NCBI RefSeq assembly: GCF_019924045.1
Contig: NZ_JAHXBN010000013.1
Span: forward strand, 124,001-188,000
Direction of reading: 5' to 3'
Length of the DNA stretch: 64,000 nucleotides
DNA from: Dyadobacter fermentans
GTDB taxonomy: Bacteria > Bacteroidota > Bacteroidia > Cytophagales > Spirosomataceae
The position numbers and the translations under genes are program-made. The notes under the pieces are model-generated. The model was given only the letters and a program-made list of their open reading frames with translations, ran no database searches and was not told the DNA's origin. Within the stretch, counting starts at the first letter, position 1. The number at the start of each line of letters is the position of its first letter. Shown one piece after another: positions 15,861 through 27,200 of the stretch.

Positions 15861-16628
15861 CAACGGGGATGGTTCGAGAAATTTCTCAAGTTCCCTTCCA
15901 ATTACCTCCGGCTGCTGTACGGGCACGTTGTGATCGCCGGAGACGAGCACGAGCGTTGCGTTTTTTATTTTCGAAGCCAGTGTACGACCGGAGGGTACGC
16001 AGTTGGACGCTTCCCCATAAATCAATAGCGTTTCGTGCTGGATCGCCGCCACCGCCCGATCATTGAAAAAGCCCTTTTCCCCTTCCATATCCGACCGGAT
16101 GGAAGTTTCATTGAACAGAAACTCGTACATCCGGTGATTCTTCTCCAACTGCCTTTTACCAGCCAGCAAACGCGTAGTATCAGCGAAGTTTTCGATATAA
16201 TGAATCAGAAACTCCTTGCTGTACGTATCGATGATCGTGAGTGTTTCCTGTTCGCTCGGGTCGGGGCCTTCGATGATAGCCAGCTTGCCCACGCGCTCCG
16301 GGAAACGGGCTGCCATTTTCAATGCTACCAGTCCGCCATAGCTGTAACCGGCCAAATGCGCTTTTTCGATGCCGAGCACGTCCATCAGGTCTCGGAGGTC
16401 GCTGGTCATTGAAGTGAGATCGTAGCCGGTTTGTACTTTTTCGCTCATGCCATGGCCCTTCATATCGAACAGCACCACGCGGAAATGCTTCGCGAGCAGG
16501 GGGGCGATATTGAAATAGTACACGGCCAGGTTACTGAACATCCCATGCACCATGATGAGCGTTTCCTCACCTTCGGGGTTCAGTTCCTGCACATGCAGGC
16601 GTACATTCGGCAGGTTGATTACTGGCAT
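15849..16628 (-). CDS. Alpha/beta hydrolase (putative thioesterase or acyl hydrolase)
   Basis: A 259-residue alpha/beta-hydrolase with the oxyanion string VHGMFSN, the nucleophile elbow GYSYGG (Ser96) and the catalytic His in SGDHNVP (His233). There is no signal peptide, so it acts in the cytoplasm. It overlaps the upstream acyl carrier protein gene by 10 bases, which ties it to the synthase. The most economical role is chain release or editing of acyl thioesters. The last residues before the stop (PLPVG) are encoded inside a REP-like repeat, so the original C-terminus was probably different. Confidence 0.87.
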   Translation of the reverse strand: MPVINLPNVRLHVQELNPEGEETLIMVHGMFSNLAVYYFNIAPLLAKHFRVVLFDMKGHGMSEKVQTGYDLTSMTSDLRDLMDVLGIEKAHLAGYSYGGLVALKMAARFPERVGKLAIIEGPDPSEQETLTIIDTYSKEFLIHYIENFADTTRLLAGKRQLEKNHRMYEFLFNETSIRSDMEGEKGFFNDRAVAAIQHETLLIYGEASNCVPSGRTLASKIKNATLVLVSGDHNVPVQQPEVIGRELEKFLEPSPLPVG

Positions 16629-16915
16629 TCCTGAATGTAATTGATGATGTTTTCGAGTTTTAGCTGGATGATTTCGTCCAAATCCATATTAGAAAGCCAG
16701 CCGGTGAAATCGATATTCGACCCGAAATGATTTTTGACTTTTTCCGAGAAGGCTACGATCTCGATGCTGTCCATTTCAAGGTCTTTGGTAAATGAGCTGG
16801 CAGGCGTAATATCCATTTCCTCCACAAATTCCTCGCCGATCACCTCGGTAATGAATTGGTGCAGGGTTTCAAAAATCTCCTCTTTGCTCAGCTTGTCTTG
16901 TATCAGTTGGTCCAT
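16619..16915 (-). CDS. Free-standing acyl carrier protein
   Basis: A 98-residue acidic helical protein. The phosphopantetheine attachment site is in LEMDSIEIV, with Ser50 as the modified residue. It overlaps the upstream KS-AT-DH-PPTase gene by 13 bases and the downstream hydrolase gene by 10 bases. It is not close in sequence to the two ACP domains embedded in the first synthase. It may carry a starter or finished chain, or supply acyl groups to the three acyltransferases. It should be modified by the PPTase domain of its neighbour. Confidence 0.92.
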   Translation of the reverse strand: MDQLIQDKLSKEEIFETLHQFITEVIGEEFVEEMDITPASSFTKDLEMDSIEIVAFSEKVKNHFGSNIDFTGWLSNMDLDEIIQLKLENIINYIQECQ

Positions 16916-19900
16916 CCGATGATGTAATTAAAATGTTTGATAGTATTGATCCATGTATCCTGAATGCGCAATGCATCCCCGTTAATCTCTTCGATCTGGT
17001 AGGCCTTCGGATTGCCCATAAGCCCTTTTCCGAGCATTTTGCCGAATGCCTCCTTCGCTACCCAGCAGCGCGTCATCCATTCGTCCTGGTCGCGGCCTTC
17101 GAGCAATGCCAGTTCGGTAGGGGTGAACACGATTTCCGTAAATCCCGCGCTTCTGGGCTGTATTTCTTCAATATCGATCCCTACCGGGCCCTTTTCGCTG
17201 GCAATGGCCACGGCTTCGAGATTCTTATGCGCCAGCGAAATGTGGATGCCGCCCGTCATCGAACCGTCGAGGAACGGCTTGCCCACCTCATCCGACCGTA
17301 TTTCAAATTCAATCGGAAAGTAAGCCTCCTTACGTGAGCGCAGCAGGAGCATGCGCGTGGCGTCTTTGGCGGCCACCCGGCTGATCATCCATTCCTTCTT
17401 TTTGTTGGGCATCAGGCTCCGCTGGTGCCGTTTTTCGGGCTGGTTGAAATACCTTTTTAAAATAAAATCCCATGAAACAACGCGCTGATAGGCATTGCGG
17501 AAAAGGAACACCCCGGGCGCCACTTCGTCGGAAAGTACGTTTTGTAACGGCGCCATAGACACGTTCCAGAGCTTGTCGTCGATCTCCAGGCGGCGGTTCT
17601 GCCAGCCTCGGATGATCGCCCATACTTTCCCGTCGCGTTTGAGGATGAAATCGGCGGTGGCGGTTTCGTCGGTGAGCTCGGTAAGGCGGCAGGTGCATTC
17701 GAAAATGCCGGCCTGATCTTCCATTTCACCATAAAACTCCACTTCGTTGATTTTCACCGGGAATGCAATGCGGTCCTTGGTCAATGTGAGTTGGAGCCAG
17801 AGGCCAAAAAGTTGCCCCGCATTATCCAACAGCGAGCCTTTGCCCGCATCACCGGAAATGAGGCCGGTAATGCCGTTTTGAGCCACACTCACTACTTCCC
17901 GGATTCCCTGGTACGCAGGGCCGTGGAACATATTTTCGCGGTAAATCTGCTCGGGGGTAATAGCGATGCCGAGCGATTCGCCAATGTCGTAACGGTTCGT
18001 TTCGGGTGTGCCTTTAGTTTTCGAAAGCTGCACTTCCGCATTGGCATATTTATCGAGATCCAGGTAAACCCGATTAGGACTTTTCCATTCTCCGGCAACG
18101 GTTTCGCGGAAAGGCTCCACCACATTCATCCATTGGAATACCTTGATACCCATGATCTTCTGCACCCGCAACTCGGGAGCCTGTTCGCGGGCGATGTCGC
18201 CGAACACCTCGAAGATCATCGTCATGGGGATCACCGGGTCCATATCCTCCACACAATGCCAGTTAGGCTTTTGTTTAAGGAGTGAATGGTCGATCAGCCA
18301 GGGGCTGTTTTGGAGCGAAATATCTAGCTGCTTTTTGAAGGGTAGGCGTTGCTTCGGCAGTTGCTGTTCGGTCTGCTTAAATATCTCGGGCTGAGTTCCT
18401 AACCTTCCTGCGGGCTGACCTGCATTTCGCACGGCAGGCATTACAGCCGGCCGGTTGCGGAACAGCCCCGCGAGCTCGGCCTGCACGAGGGCAATTTCAT
18501 CCATATTTGTCGATAATGCTTTCATTACCGGATGTGCCAAATCGTCCAACGCCAGTTCCTTTTTGGACTGGCTGAATGTAATTTTCTTCAAGGAATCCAG
18601 CTCTGTCACGAACGGCGAGCCGAGTTGGAGTTTCATCGGCTTGCGCTGCGGGGCCTGCTGCGTTTCGATGCCCATAAATGCGAGGTCGATATTTTTGCCC
18701 TCCACAAACAATGCGGCCATCACGCGCTGCAATTGCTGCAAGCCGCCGCGGATCGGCACATTCGAGGCAATGGCGCTGTATTGCTTGCCTTTCAAAGTAT
18801 CATCCACAAATCCCACAAGCCCGCCTGAGCCGACTTGCACGAACATGCGCACGTCCCGGGCGTACAGCTTATCGATCAGCTCACGAAAGCGCACGGGCTT
18901 CACCAGGTGCTCGACGCTCAGCGAACGGATTTCGTCCAATGATTCGGGGTAAATATCCAGCGTGGTAGCCGACCAGAGCGGAGTGGTGGTCGGCTGAAAC
19001 TCCATGGTTTCGAGGCCGTCCAGGATCCGGTCCAGCTTATCCTTCACGAAGGGTGAGTGGAAGCCGGACTGGAACGGTAGCTGTTGATGGAAGATTTGAT
19101 GCGCACGCAAAATGGCCGAAAAATCTTCGACCGCCTCTATCGTACCGCAGAGGATCACCTGCTGCGGACAGTTGTCGATGGACAAATAAATGTCCTGCTT
19201 GCCTTCCAGCCACGGTTTCAGCTGATCGTACCCGCAGCCTACCGCCAGGAATTTCGTATTTTTTACTTCAAAAAGTTCGGGATTCAACCGGGTAAGCAGT
19301 TGCAATACCGATGCTTCGGAAGCCAGTCCGGAAGAGCGGCCCGCAAGCCATTCGCCCAGGCTGTGGCCGGCGTTCATATCGGATTTTATACCCAGTTTCT
19401 TGATCGCCGAATCGAGTATCCTGCTTTTTTCCAGCAGTTTCATAGCCGTATTGAAAACCGATTGCTCGTCGCCGCTTTCACCCGCCTCGAATCGCGGCAG
19501 GTTGAAATACTCGGCTACGCTGTCGATCTCGCCTCCCGCGAGGCCGTCGAGGCCGGGGAAGAGGAATGCGGTTTTGCCGCCGTTGGTCAGCAATGGCTCA
19601 TTCGTGTACCAAATGTCCTGCTTGTTGCGCCAGACATTATTTTTAGTCACTATTTTAACGGACTTCGCGATGCGCTCGGGCGTAGGTTCGAAAATCGCTA
19701 CGCGGTAGCTACCGGAGCCGGTTTCTTTTTCGCCGGTTTCCAATGCCGCGAGCAATGCTTCGTGGGTGGGACGCGCGAGGAGTAAAACTTCGTCACGAGC
19801 CGGGACATTTGTGTGCGTATTAGCTGCACTGCTTGCACTGTTTTTAGGACTTTTGTCCCAGCCTTCCAGCACAACGTGTGCATTAATCCCGCCAAATCCG

Positions 19901-21243
19901 AATGCATTTACGCCCGCATACCGCGGCAAACCCGACTGTTGCCAGTCGGTAAGCTGCTTCACAGGCTCGAAACGCGTATCGGCCAATGCCTCCACCGGTT
20001 CCTCGCAATGCAGGGTTGGCGGCAGCTGGCCGTGGTACAATGCAAGAACAGTCTTGATAATTCCCGCAATACCCGCGGCAGGCATCGCATGGCCGATCAT
20101 CGACTTCACGGAGCCGATACCGGCCTTGGTACCCGCATTTCCGAATACCGTTGCCAGTGTTTCCAGCTCCGTTTTATCGCCAAGCGGCGTGCCGGTGCCA
20201 TGTGCTTCGAGGTAACCGATCTGATCGGTGCTGATGCCGGCCATGTCCCATGCCTGACGGATGGCTTTTACCTGTCCGTGCACGGTGGGGCTCATCACGC
20301 TCGCACCCGCGCCGTCGCTCGATACGCCTACACCCTGTACCACGGCATAAATACGGTCGCCGTTCGCAATCGCGTCGGAAAGTCTTTTTAATACGACAAA
20401 GCCACAGCCCTCGCCGATGAGTAGCCCGTCGGCCCGTTGGTCGAAAGGCCTGATCTGCTGGTTTTTGGATAATGCGCCCAGCTGATGGAAAATGCTCCAG
20501 AACGGTGCATTCTGGCAGGCATGCACGCCACCGGCAATCATCATGTCGGCCCGGCCCGAGTTAAGCTCCTGCACCGCGTGATCGATGGCGAGCAGCGAAC
20601 TCGCACAGGCGGCGTCCAGCGTGTAGGCCGTACCACCCAGGTCGAGGCGGTTGGCTACCAGCGAGGCGGTAAGATTGGGGATTAACCCCATGGCGGTATC
20701 CGCCGAGAAACGTCCTTTTTTCTGTTGAAACTCGCTTTTGATCTTTTCTAAATCTTCACTTTTGAGGTCGGGCAAAATGCTTTGCAGCACTTCCACGATT
20801 TGCTGGCCCGTACGCACGATCTCGATCGCCCGTGTAGCACCCGGGCCGGTGTAGTTGCCCTTGCCGATGATAATGCCCGTTTTGGCAAAATTAGCGCCAT
20901 TGCTGAATGCGCGGGCGTCGAGCAATGCCTTATGGGCGAGGCTTAATGCAAGCAGTTGCTCGGGCTCGGTACCTTCCACAGCCAGCGGTAAAATACCGAA
21001 CTGGATCGGGTCAAATTCGGCGTAGTTGTCTATAAATCCTCCGCGACGGCAGTAAAACCGATCGACGGAGTGTGTGCTTGCCTGTTCATTTTCCTGAAAG
21101 AACAGGCTACCCATCCGGCTTTCGGGCACGGTTTCGATGGCGTCCACACCGGTACGGATATTTTCCCAGAAGGCGTTCAGATCGCCCGCCCCCGGGAAAA
21201 TACCCGACATACCGATGATGGCTATATCTGCATTTCTTTTCAT
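16903..21243 (-). CDS. Iterative lipid/polyketide synthase subunit, KS-AT-DH-PPTase
   Basis: A 1446-residue multidomain protein. A ketosynthase (about 1-465) has the Cys213/His348/His385 triad in DAACASS, EAHGTGT and IGHAMPAAG. An acyltransferase (about 555-850) has GHSLGE with Ser628. A double-hotdog dehydratase (about 960-1220) has His986 in LIDHSL and Asp1140 in LLDNAGQ. A C-terminal phosphopantetheinyl transferase has GIDIE (Asp1357, Glu1359) and WVAKEA (Lys1397, Glu1398). The layout recalls PUFA-type and secondary-lipid synthases rather than modular PKS. The ATG at 21243 replaces an upstream TTG. There is no ACP in the protein, so it must work on the carriers of its neighbours. It lies 25 bases from the first synthase gene. 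Confidence 0.93.
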   Translation of the reverse strand: MKRNADIAIIGMSGIFPGAGDLNAFWENIRTGVDAIETVPESRMGSLFFQENEQASTHSVDRFYCRRGGFIDNYAEFDPIQFGILPLAVEGTEPEQLLALSLAHKALLDARAFSNGANFAKTGIIIGKGNYTGPGATRAIEIVRTGQQIVEVLQSILPDLKSEDLEKIKSEFQQKKGRFSADTAMGLIPNLTASLVANRLDLGGTAYTLDAACASSLLAIDHAVQELNSGRADMMIAGGVHACQNAPFWSIFHQLGALSKNQQIRPFDQRADGLLIGEGCGFVVLKRLSDAIANGDRIYAVVQGVGVSSDGAGASVMSPTVHGQVKAIRQAWDMAGISTDQIGYLEAHGTGTPLGDKTELETLATVFGNAGTKAGIGSVKSMIGHAMPAAGIAGIIKTVLALYHGQLPPTLHCEEPVEALADTRFEPVKQLTDWQQSGLPRYAGVNAFGFGGINAHVVLEGWDKSPKNSASSAANTHTNVPARDEVLLLARPTHEALLAALETGEKETGSGSYRVAIFEPTPERIAKSVKIVTKNNVWRNKQDIWYTNEPLLTNGGKTAFLFPGLDGLAGGEIDSVAEYFNLPRFEAGESGDEQSVFNTAMKLLEKSRILDSAIKKLGIKSDMNAGHSLGEWLAGRSSGLASEASVLQLLTRLNPELFEVKNTKFLAVGCGYDQLKPWLEGKQDIYLSIDNCPQQVILCGTIEAVEDFSAILRAHQIFHQQLPFQSGFHSPFVKDKLDRILDGLETMEFQPTTTPLWSATTLDIYPESLDEIRSLSVEHLVKPVRFRELIDKLYARDVRMFVQVGSGGLVGFVDDTLKGKQYSAIASNVPIRGGLQQLQRVMAALFVEGKNIDLAFMGIETQQAPQRKPMKLQLGSPFVTELDSLKKITFSQSKKELALDDLAHPVMKALSTNMDEIALVQAELAGLFRNRPAVMPAVRNAGQPAGRLGTQPEIFKQTEQQLPKQRLPFKKQLDISLQNSPWLIDHSLLKQKPNWHCVEDMDPVIPMTMIFEVFGDIAREQAPELRVQKIMGIKVFQWMNVVEPFRETVAGEWKSPNRVYLDLDKYANAEVQLSKTKGTPETNRYDIGESLGIAITPEQIYRENMFHGPAYQGIREVVSVAQNGITGLISGDAGKGSLLDNAGQLFGLWLQLTLTKDRIAFPVKINEVEFYGEMEDQAGIFECTCRLTELTDETATADFILKRDGKVWAIIRGWQNRRLEIDDKLWNVSMAPLQNVLSDEVAPGVFLFRNAYQRVVSWDFILKRYFNQPEKRHQRSLMPNKKKEWMISRVAAKDATRMLLLRSRKEAYFPIEFEIRSDEVGKPFLDGSMTGGIHISLAHKNLEAVAIASEKGPVGIDIEEIQPRSAGFTEIVFTPTELALLEGRDQDEWMTRCWVAKEAFGKMLGKGLMGNPKAYQIEEINGDALRIQDTWINTIKHFNYIIGWTN

Positions 21244-21268
21244 GATGTTGTTCAATGCGTCGCGCTCA

Positions 21269-24200
21269 CTATTCGGCCATGATCAGGACCTGGCTTTCGG
21301 TACCGTATTTCAGTTCATTGACAAATGTTTCCATGCCGTCGCCGAGCGGGATCAGCGGGATGCCGCGGCGTTCGTATTCCCTTTCGAGTGATGGCGATAC
21401 CATGCCGGTACCCTTCCACGGGCCCCAGTTAATGGCCGTTACCTTGCCTTTGATCTTCTTGCGCAGTTCCCAGGCATATTTGTCGAGCACGCTGTTGGCA
21501 GCGGCGTAGTCGGTTTGTCCGCGGCTGCCGTACACCGACGCTACGCTCGAAAACAGGGTCACGAATTGTACATCATCTTTCAAATGCTCGGCCAGCACGC
21601 GCAGTGGCGTTACTTTGGTAGACATTACCCGCTCAAACGACTCCGGTGTTTTCTGGTGGAACAGCTTATCTTCGAGCAGGCCCGCACCATGGATTACGCC
21701 GTCGATCCGGCCATATTGGCTGTACAAACCTTCCACCATCGCGATCAGCGCTTTTTCATCGCGCAAATCCATAGAGTGGTAGGTTACCGTCGAACCATTG
21801 GCTTCGAGGGCCGAAATGGTGCCCAGGATCTGATTTGCTTTGTGGATTTCTTCCGTCTTCTTCTCGATTTCCGCAGGAGTTTTCAGCTCGCCCGAAGCGA
21901 TGAGCCGTTTGCGGATTTCTTCCTTACTTTTCAAACCGGCCAATGACTGGTCCGTTCGGGAGCGCGGGTCGGCGGAGCGGCCTACGAGCACGTAATTGCA
22001 AGGGTAATCCTTCGAAAACCGTACGATCAACTCAGCGGTAATGCCCTGTGCACCGCCCAGCGCCAGTATCACCGATTTTTTATCCAGATGAATGTCCGGA
22101 TCGGCGCCGGTCTGGATTTCAGAGCGGATCATTTCCATCGTTTGCCGCTGGCCGCCTTCATAAATCACCTCGCAGGGTTCATCGGTGTGCAGGATTTCCG
22201 TTAAGGTAATCTCTGCGATTTTATCCGCCGGAAGCTGCGATGTAAAGCTCACGAGCCGGCATTTGGTCTCCTCATATTCCTTATCGAGGCTCTTCAACAG
22301 TCCTGCATAGCCCTGGAAGTGACGAAGCAGCGTCACGTCGGTATCCTTATCGAATGCGCTTTGCGTGTCGGAGACGGTGTAGATCCATCTCACTTTACTG
22401 AAATCCAGCTTTTTAATCAGCGAGAACGACTCGATGATGGTTGGTTTCAGGCGGGAGGTGAAAATGTTGAGGATGATCAAGCCATCGAACCCTTGGAGTG
22501 AATCGTCGGGTGAAATAATGCTTACTTCCGCACCATTCCCCTCGAAGAGTGCTTTTACGGCTGCCGCTACCTCGCCCGCATCGTCGGTGACCGCGAAGCG
22601 TTTGCCTTTCAGTGTCGCCGGGTTCAGCGCCGGAACTACCGACGGCGTCAGTTCGAACCGGAGGCGTGATAATTTTTCATTTAAAACAGCTTTCGGGGCT
22701 GCAACGACATGCAGACTTTCTGCTTTTTGAATAGAATCCTGCGCGCCTCCCAATGCTTCGGACAGCCAGTCGATCAGCCCGTTGAGCGTTTTAATGGACG
22801 CCAGTTTTTCAACGAGTTCCTCGCCACGTTCCTGGTAGATCCGGATCAGCCCGTCGATATTGTTTTTCAACTCGCCGATGATTTCCATCCGCTTGATGGA
22901 GTCGATGCTCAGATCGGCTTCGAGATCCATGTCCATGCCGAGCATCTCCTGCGGGTAGCCGGTTTTGGCGCTCACCGCTTCCAGCAGCACCGATTTAATG
23001 CGGCTTTCCGACCATTCTTCAATCACACCGTCCTGGGTGATCGACAGCTTGCTCAATGGCACCCCGGCCGTCGTTTGCGCGGCCGGAGTAGCTGCGGCTT
23101 GCTGGTGTTCGGTAATCCAGTTGACGAGGAAATTCAATGTCTTGATCGCCGCGAGCTGCTCAATCACCGTTTCCTCGCTTTCCTGGCCGGCTTCGAAACC
23201 GCCCAGCTGCTTGCGCAGTTCGCCGATGATCTCCATGCGTTTGATGGAATCGATGCTCAGGTCTGCTTCGAGGTCCATATCCATGCCGAGCATTTCCTGC
23301 GGATAACCCGTTTTGTCACTAATTATCTGCATTACCAGTGCTTTCACATCAATCACCGCTTTCACCGGCGCGTGGGTTGCGGCAGGCTGCGCTTCCCTTG
23401 CGGCTTTCTCAATCACAATGGGTACGGGAGCAGGCGCGTTGGCTGCGAGTCCGCCCAATGCAGGGTCGTAGATTTCAATAGCTCTCGAAGGCGGCACAGA
23501 CTGTCCCAGGTAACCCAATACCACGTCGCGCTGGGCCTGTATAAGGTATTTGACGCTGTTCAGGTATTCGTGCACAACACGTTCGGCTTCGGTACCGGCC
23601 GGCGTGGCGAACGCACCTGCGGCCGGCTGCTGGAATGCGGATAATTTCAAAGGCACGGTCACCGGCAATGCGCCGTGGTCGGGCAGCTTGCCATTCAGTG
23701 GAAGTGCCATTTGGCCGTCTACGAGCCAGGTTGTGATGCTCTTGCGGTATTGTTCTGGTTTGTCGAGGTCCAGCACGCGTGCGTCGCGGTCTTCGAACAA
23801 TTTGCTGAAATCAATATTCCTGCCGGTGGCGACATAGCCAGCCAGGGTGTGCAGCAGCTGCACAATACCCGGCTGGTCTTTGTCTTCGGTGTGGAGACAA
23901 ATTTCTTCTTTGCCCAAAATCGATTTGGTAAGACCGGTAAGGACTTTCCCCGGGCCTACTTCCACGAAAATGCGCGCGCCGTCGTCATACATCTGCGCCA
24001 CTTCCTCCGAGAAACGGACCGGCCGCACCAGGTGATCGGCCAGGCGTTCCTTGATAGATTCCGGCGAAGCAGGGTAGGGCGCTGCGGTGGTATTCGACCA
24101 CACGGTAAGCGTGGGTTCGCTGAATGCTACGTCGCTCAACACCGCCGCGTAAAGGTCTTTTGAACCGGCCAAAAGCGGGCTGTGGAATGCACAGGCTACT

Positions 24201-27200
24201 TCCAGCTGGCGGAAAGATATTTTCAGTTCGGTCAGTTTCGCAGTCAGTTCGGCGATCGCCGGCGTGGTCCCTGCGAGTACCCATTGGCGTGGTGAATTGT
24301 GGTTCACCGGGTAAATATGATTGATCTCCGAAACAATGCGCGTCAGTTCGTCTTCGGGGCAATTTACGGCGACCATCGCGCCATTGTCGCCGCCGATTGC
24401 GTCGAGAATGGACTTTGCTCGTTTTTCGCTGATCGGAACGAGCTGGTTTGCTTCAAATACACCCGCAAAACACAAGGCGGGCAATTCCCCGTAGCTATGC
24501 CCGGCTACCATGTCTGGTTGTATGCCAAAATCCCTGAGCAGTTCTGCCATCGCCAGGTCGACTATACCCAACAATGGCTGCGCGAGGCGGGTATCCTTGA
24601 TTTTCTCTTTCTGCGCCTTCGCCGATTGATCATCGAAGACAGCGTTGGGGAAAATGATTTGCTGGTACGCAGGATGTTTTTTTAACAACTTTCGCATCGC
24701 AGGGAAGGCTACGAACAAATCGCGGGCCATATCCACGCGCTGGCTACCCTGGCCCGGGAACATAAATGCCACTTTACCGGCGGTCGCATTGGTATAGTAA
24801 ATGCCTTTTGCTCCCGAACTGGCTGGCGCGAAGTTGTCCTGCCCGTCTGGCGCGAAGGTCTCCTTCGTGCCCCGCCCCGATGCCGCCAGGTTCCGCTTGG
24901 CAGAAGAAAGTGCCACATTCAGCTTGGCCCGCGCATCCAAATGATTTTCAGCCACAATACACAGCTGCACCGGCTTCTCATTGTACAAATTCAGGCTATT
25001 TGCCACATCCCGCAATGAAACCGAATCATTTTCCAGAATGTCATACGCTGCCTTCAACAGTTTTTCCGTTTCCCCAAGCGTTTCTCCGCGGAAAATCAGC
25101 ATTTCGGCCGGCCATGCCTTCACCGATTTACGCGGCTTTTTAGCGGAAGCGCTTTCGATCACAGCGTGGAAATTAGTCCCTCCGAAACCGAATGCGCTGA
25201 TTCCCGCAACCCTGCGGTCGTCGGTCCAGAGTGCGGGCCTGGTTTGGAATGCGAAAGGGCTTGTTTCCGGATTATAGTAAGTGTTTGGCGTTTTCAGGTT
25301 AATGGTCGGCGGTTTGATTCCGTGGTACACAGCCAATGCAGCCTTCATGAGGCCCGCAAGGCCCGCAGCGCATTTGGTATGTCCGATCTGCGTTTTGACA
25401 GAGCCTAAATGCGTCTGGTTCGTCAATGCGCCGGAGGCTAGCATCATTTCGGTCAATGCGCTGAGCTCGGTTTTATCTCCCACGACTGTACCGGTACCAT
25501 GCGCTTCTACAAGGCCCAGCTCGGCCGGCGAAATACCCGCCTGGTCGTAAGCACGCTCCAGTGCCTTTACCTGGCCCGATTTGCGCGGGGCGGTGAGGCC
25601 CAGGCTCTTCCCGTCGCTCGAACCGCCTACGCCTTTGATGACGGCGTAAATCGTATCGCCATCGCGCAATGCGTCTTCTTCCCGTTTCAGTACCACCATC
25701 GCTACTCCTTCACCCAATGCGATACCATCGGCTTCGGAGTCGAATGTCGCGCAGCGGCCCTTGCGGGAGAGCGCGTGGGTGCTGGAAAACATCAGGTAAT
25801 CGTTGATGCCGTTGTGTAGGTCGGCACCGCCGGCGAGGACCATTTCGGAACGGCCCAGGATCAGCTCCTGGCATGCCAGATCGATGGCTGCGAGTGACGA
25901 GGCACAGGCAGCGTCGACGGTATAGTTGCGTCCGCCGAGATTCAGGCGGTTGGTAATGCGTCCGGAAATGACGTTCGCCAGTACGCCGGGGAAGGAATCC
26001 TCCGTCAGTTTGGGCAATGCATCGTCGAGTTCCTGGGGTATTTCACCAAAAAACTGGGTGAAAAGTGAACGGAAGCCATAGTTGTTAGCGAGGTCGTTGC
26101 CGCCTTCCGCACCGATGATCACCGACACATTATCGCGGTTTGCATCCCCCCCGTAACCCGCATTGTCAAGCGCCTGCTTCGCGACGAGCAGGCTCAGCAG
26201 CTGGGTAGGGTCGATAGCCGCCAGCGACTGCGGCGGAATACCGAATTCAACCGGGTCGAAATCGATTTTGGGAATAAAACCGCCCCATTTTGAATGCGAT
26301 TTGCTGCCGTCGGAAACGGTAGGGTCGTAGTACAGCTCCTTGTTCCAGCGCTCGTCGGGGACTTCCGTTACCCAGTCTTTGCCAGTCAGGATATTACCCC
26401 AGAACTCTTCAATATTGCGGGCACCGGGATAAATACAGGCCATTCCGACGATCGCGACGTTCAACGCCTTTTTCTTCCTTCTCGGCGGCTTTGGCAGGTT
26501 TGCCCGGCCGATACATGCGTAATTGCCGGTTGCAACATCTTCGTGCAACTCTTTCATAGTCATTACTTTGTCGAGCATCGCGGCGGCCTGGCCGATCATG
26601 TACATGCCGCGGCTCATTTGCTCTTCCTCCCCGATTTCTACCAGGTTATCAGCCTGGCGCTCAATTCCTTTGGCAGCAATGCGGAGCCGGCCTACGTTAA
26701 GCTTTTCTAATTCGGCCCAAATCTCTTTCTTATCGAACCCAGCCTGCTCCATTCTTTCTTTTTCCGCGTTGAAATCGGCTGCAAAAGGAGATTCCAGGCA
26801 ACGGGTTTCATGGCCGGGAGCGGTTTCGAGCAGCACGGTTTCGGTGTGTTCCAAAGCTTGTGCCTGGAACTGCGGCAAAATGGCGCCGGTAGCAACAGCT
26901 TCCTGCGTGTATAGGTAAGCTGTGCCCATCAAAACGCCGACTTTCACGCCGCGCGCCGTCAATGGAGCAGCCATGACGGAGATCATCGCGGCTGAAAACG
27001 CGTCGTGGATCCCTCCGGCGAAGAACACTTCAAGCTGATCCGTCTGCTCTTCCTGTAAAAGCCGGTTGATCTGTTTTTCCCAAAGTACAAAACTCGAAAG
27101 CGGCCCGACGTGGCCACCGCATTCGCGCCCCTCGAAAATGAACCGTTTGGCTCCTTCTTTGAGGAACATATCCAGCAATGGAGCCGAAGGTACATGCAGG

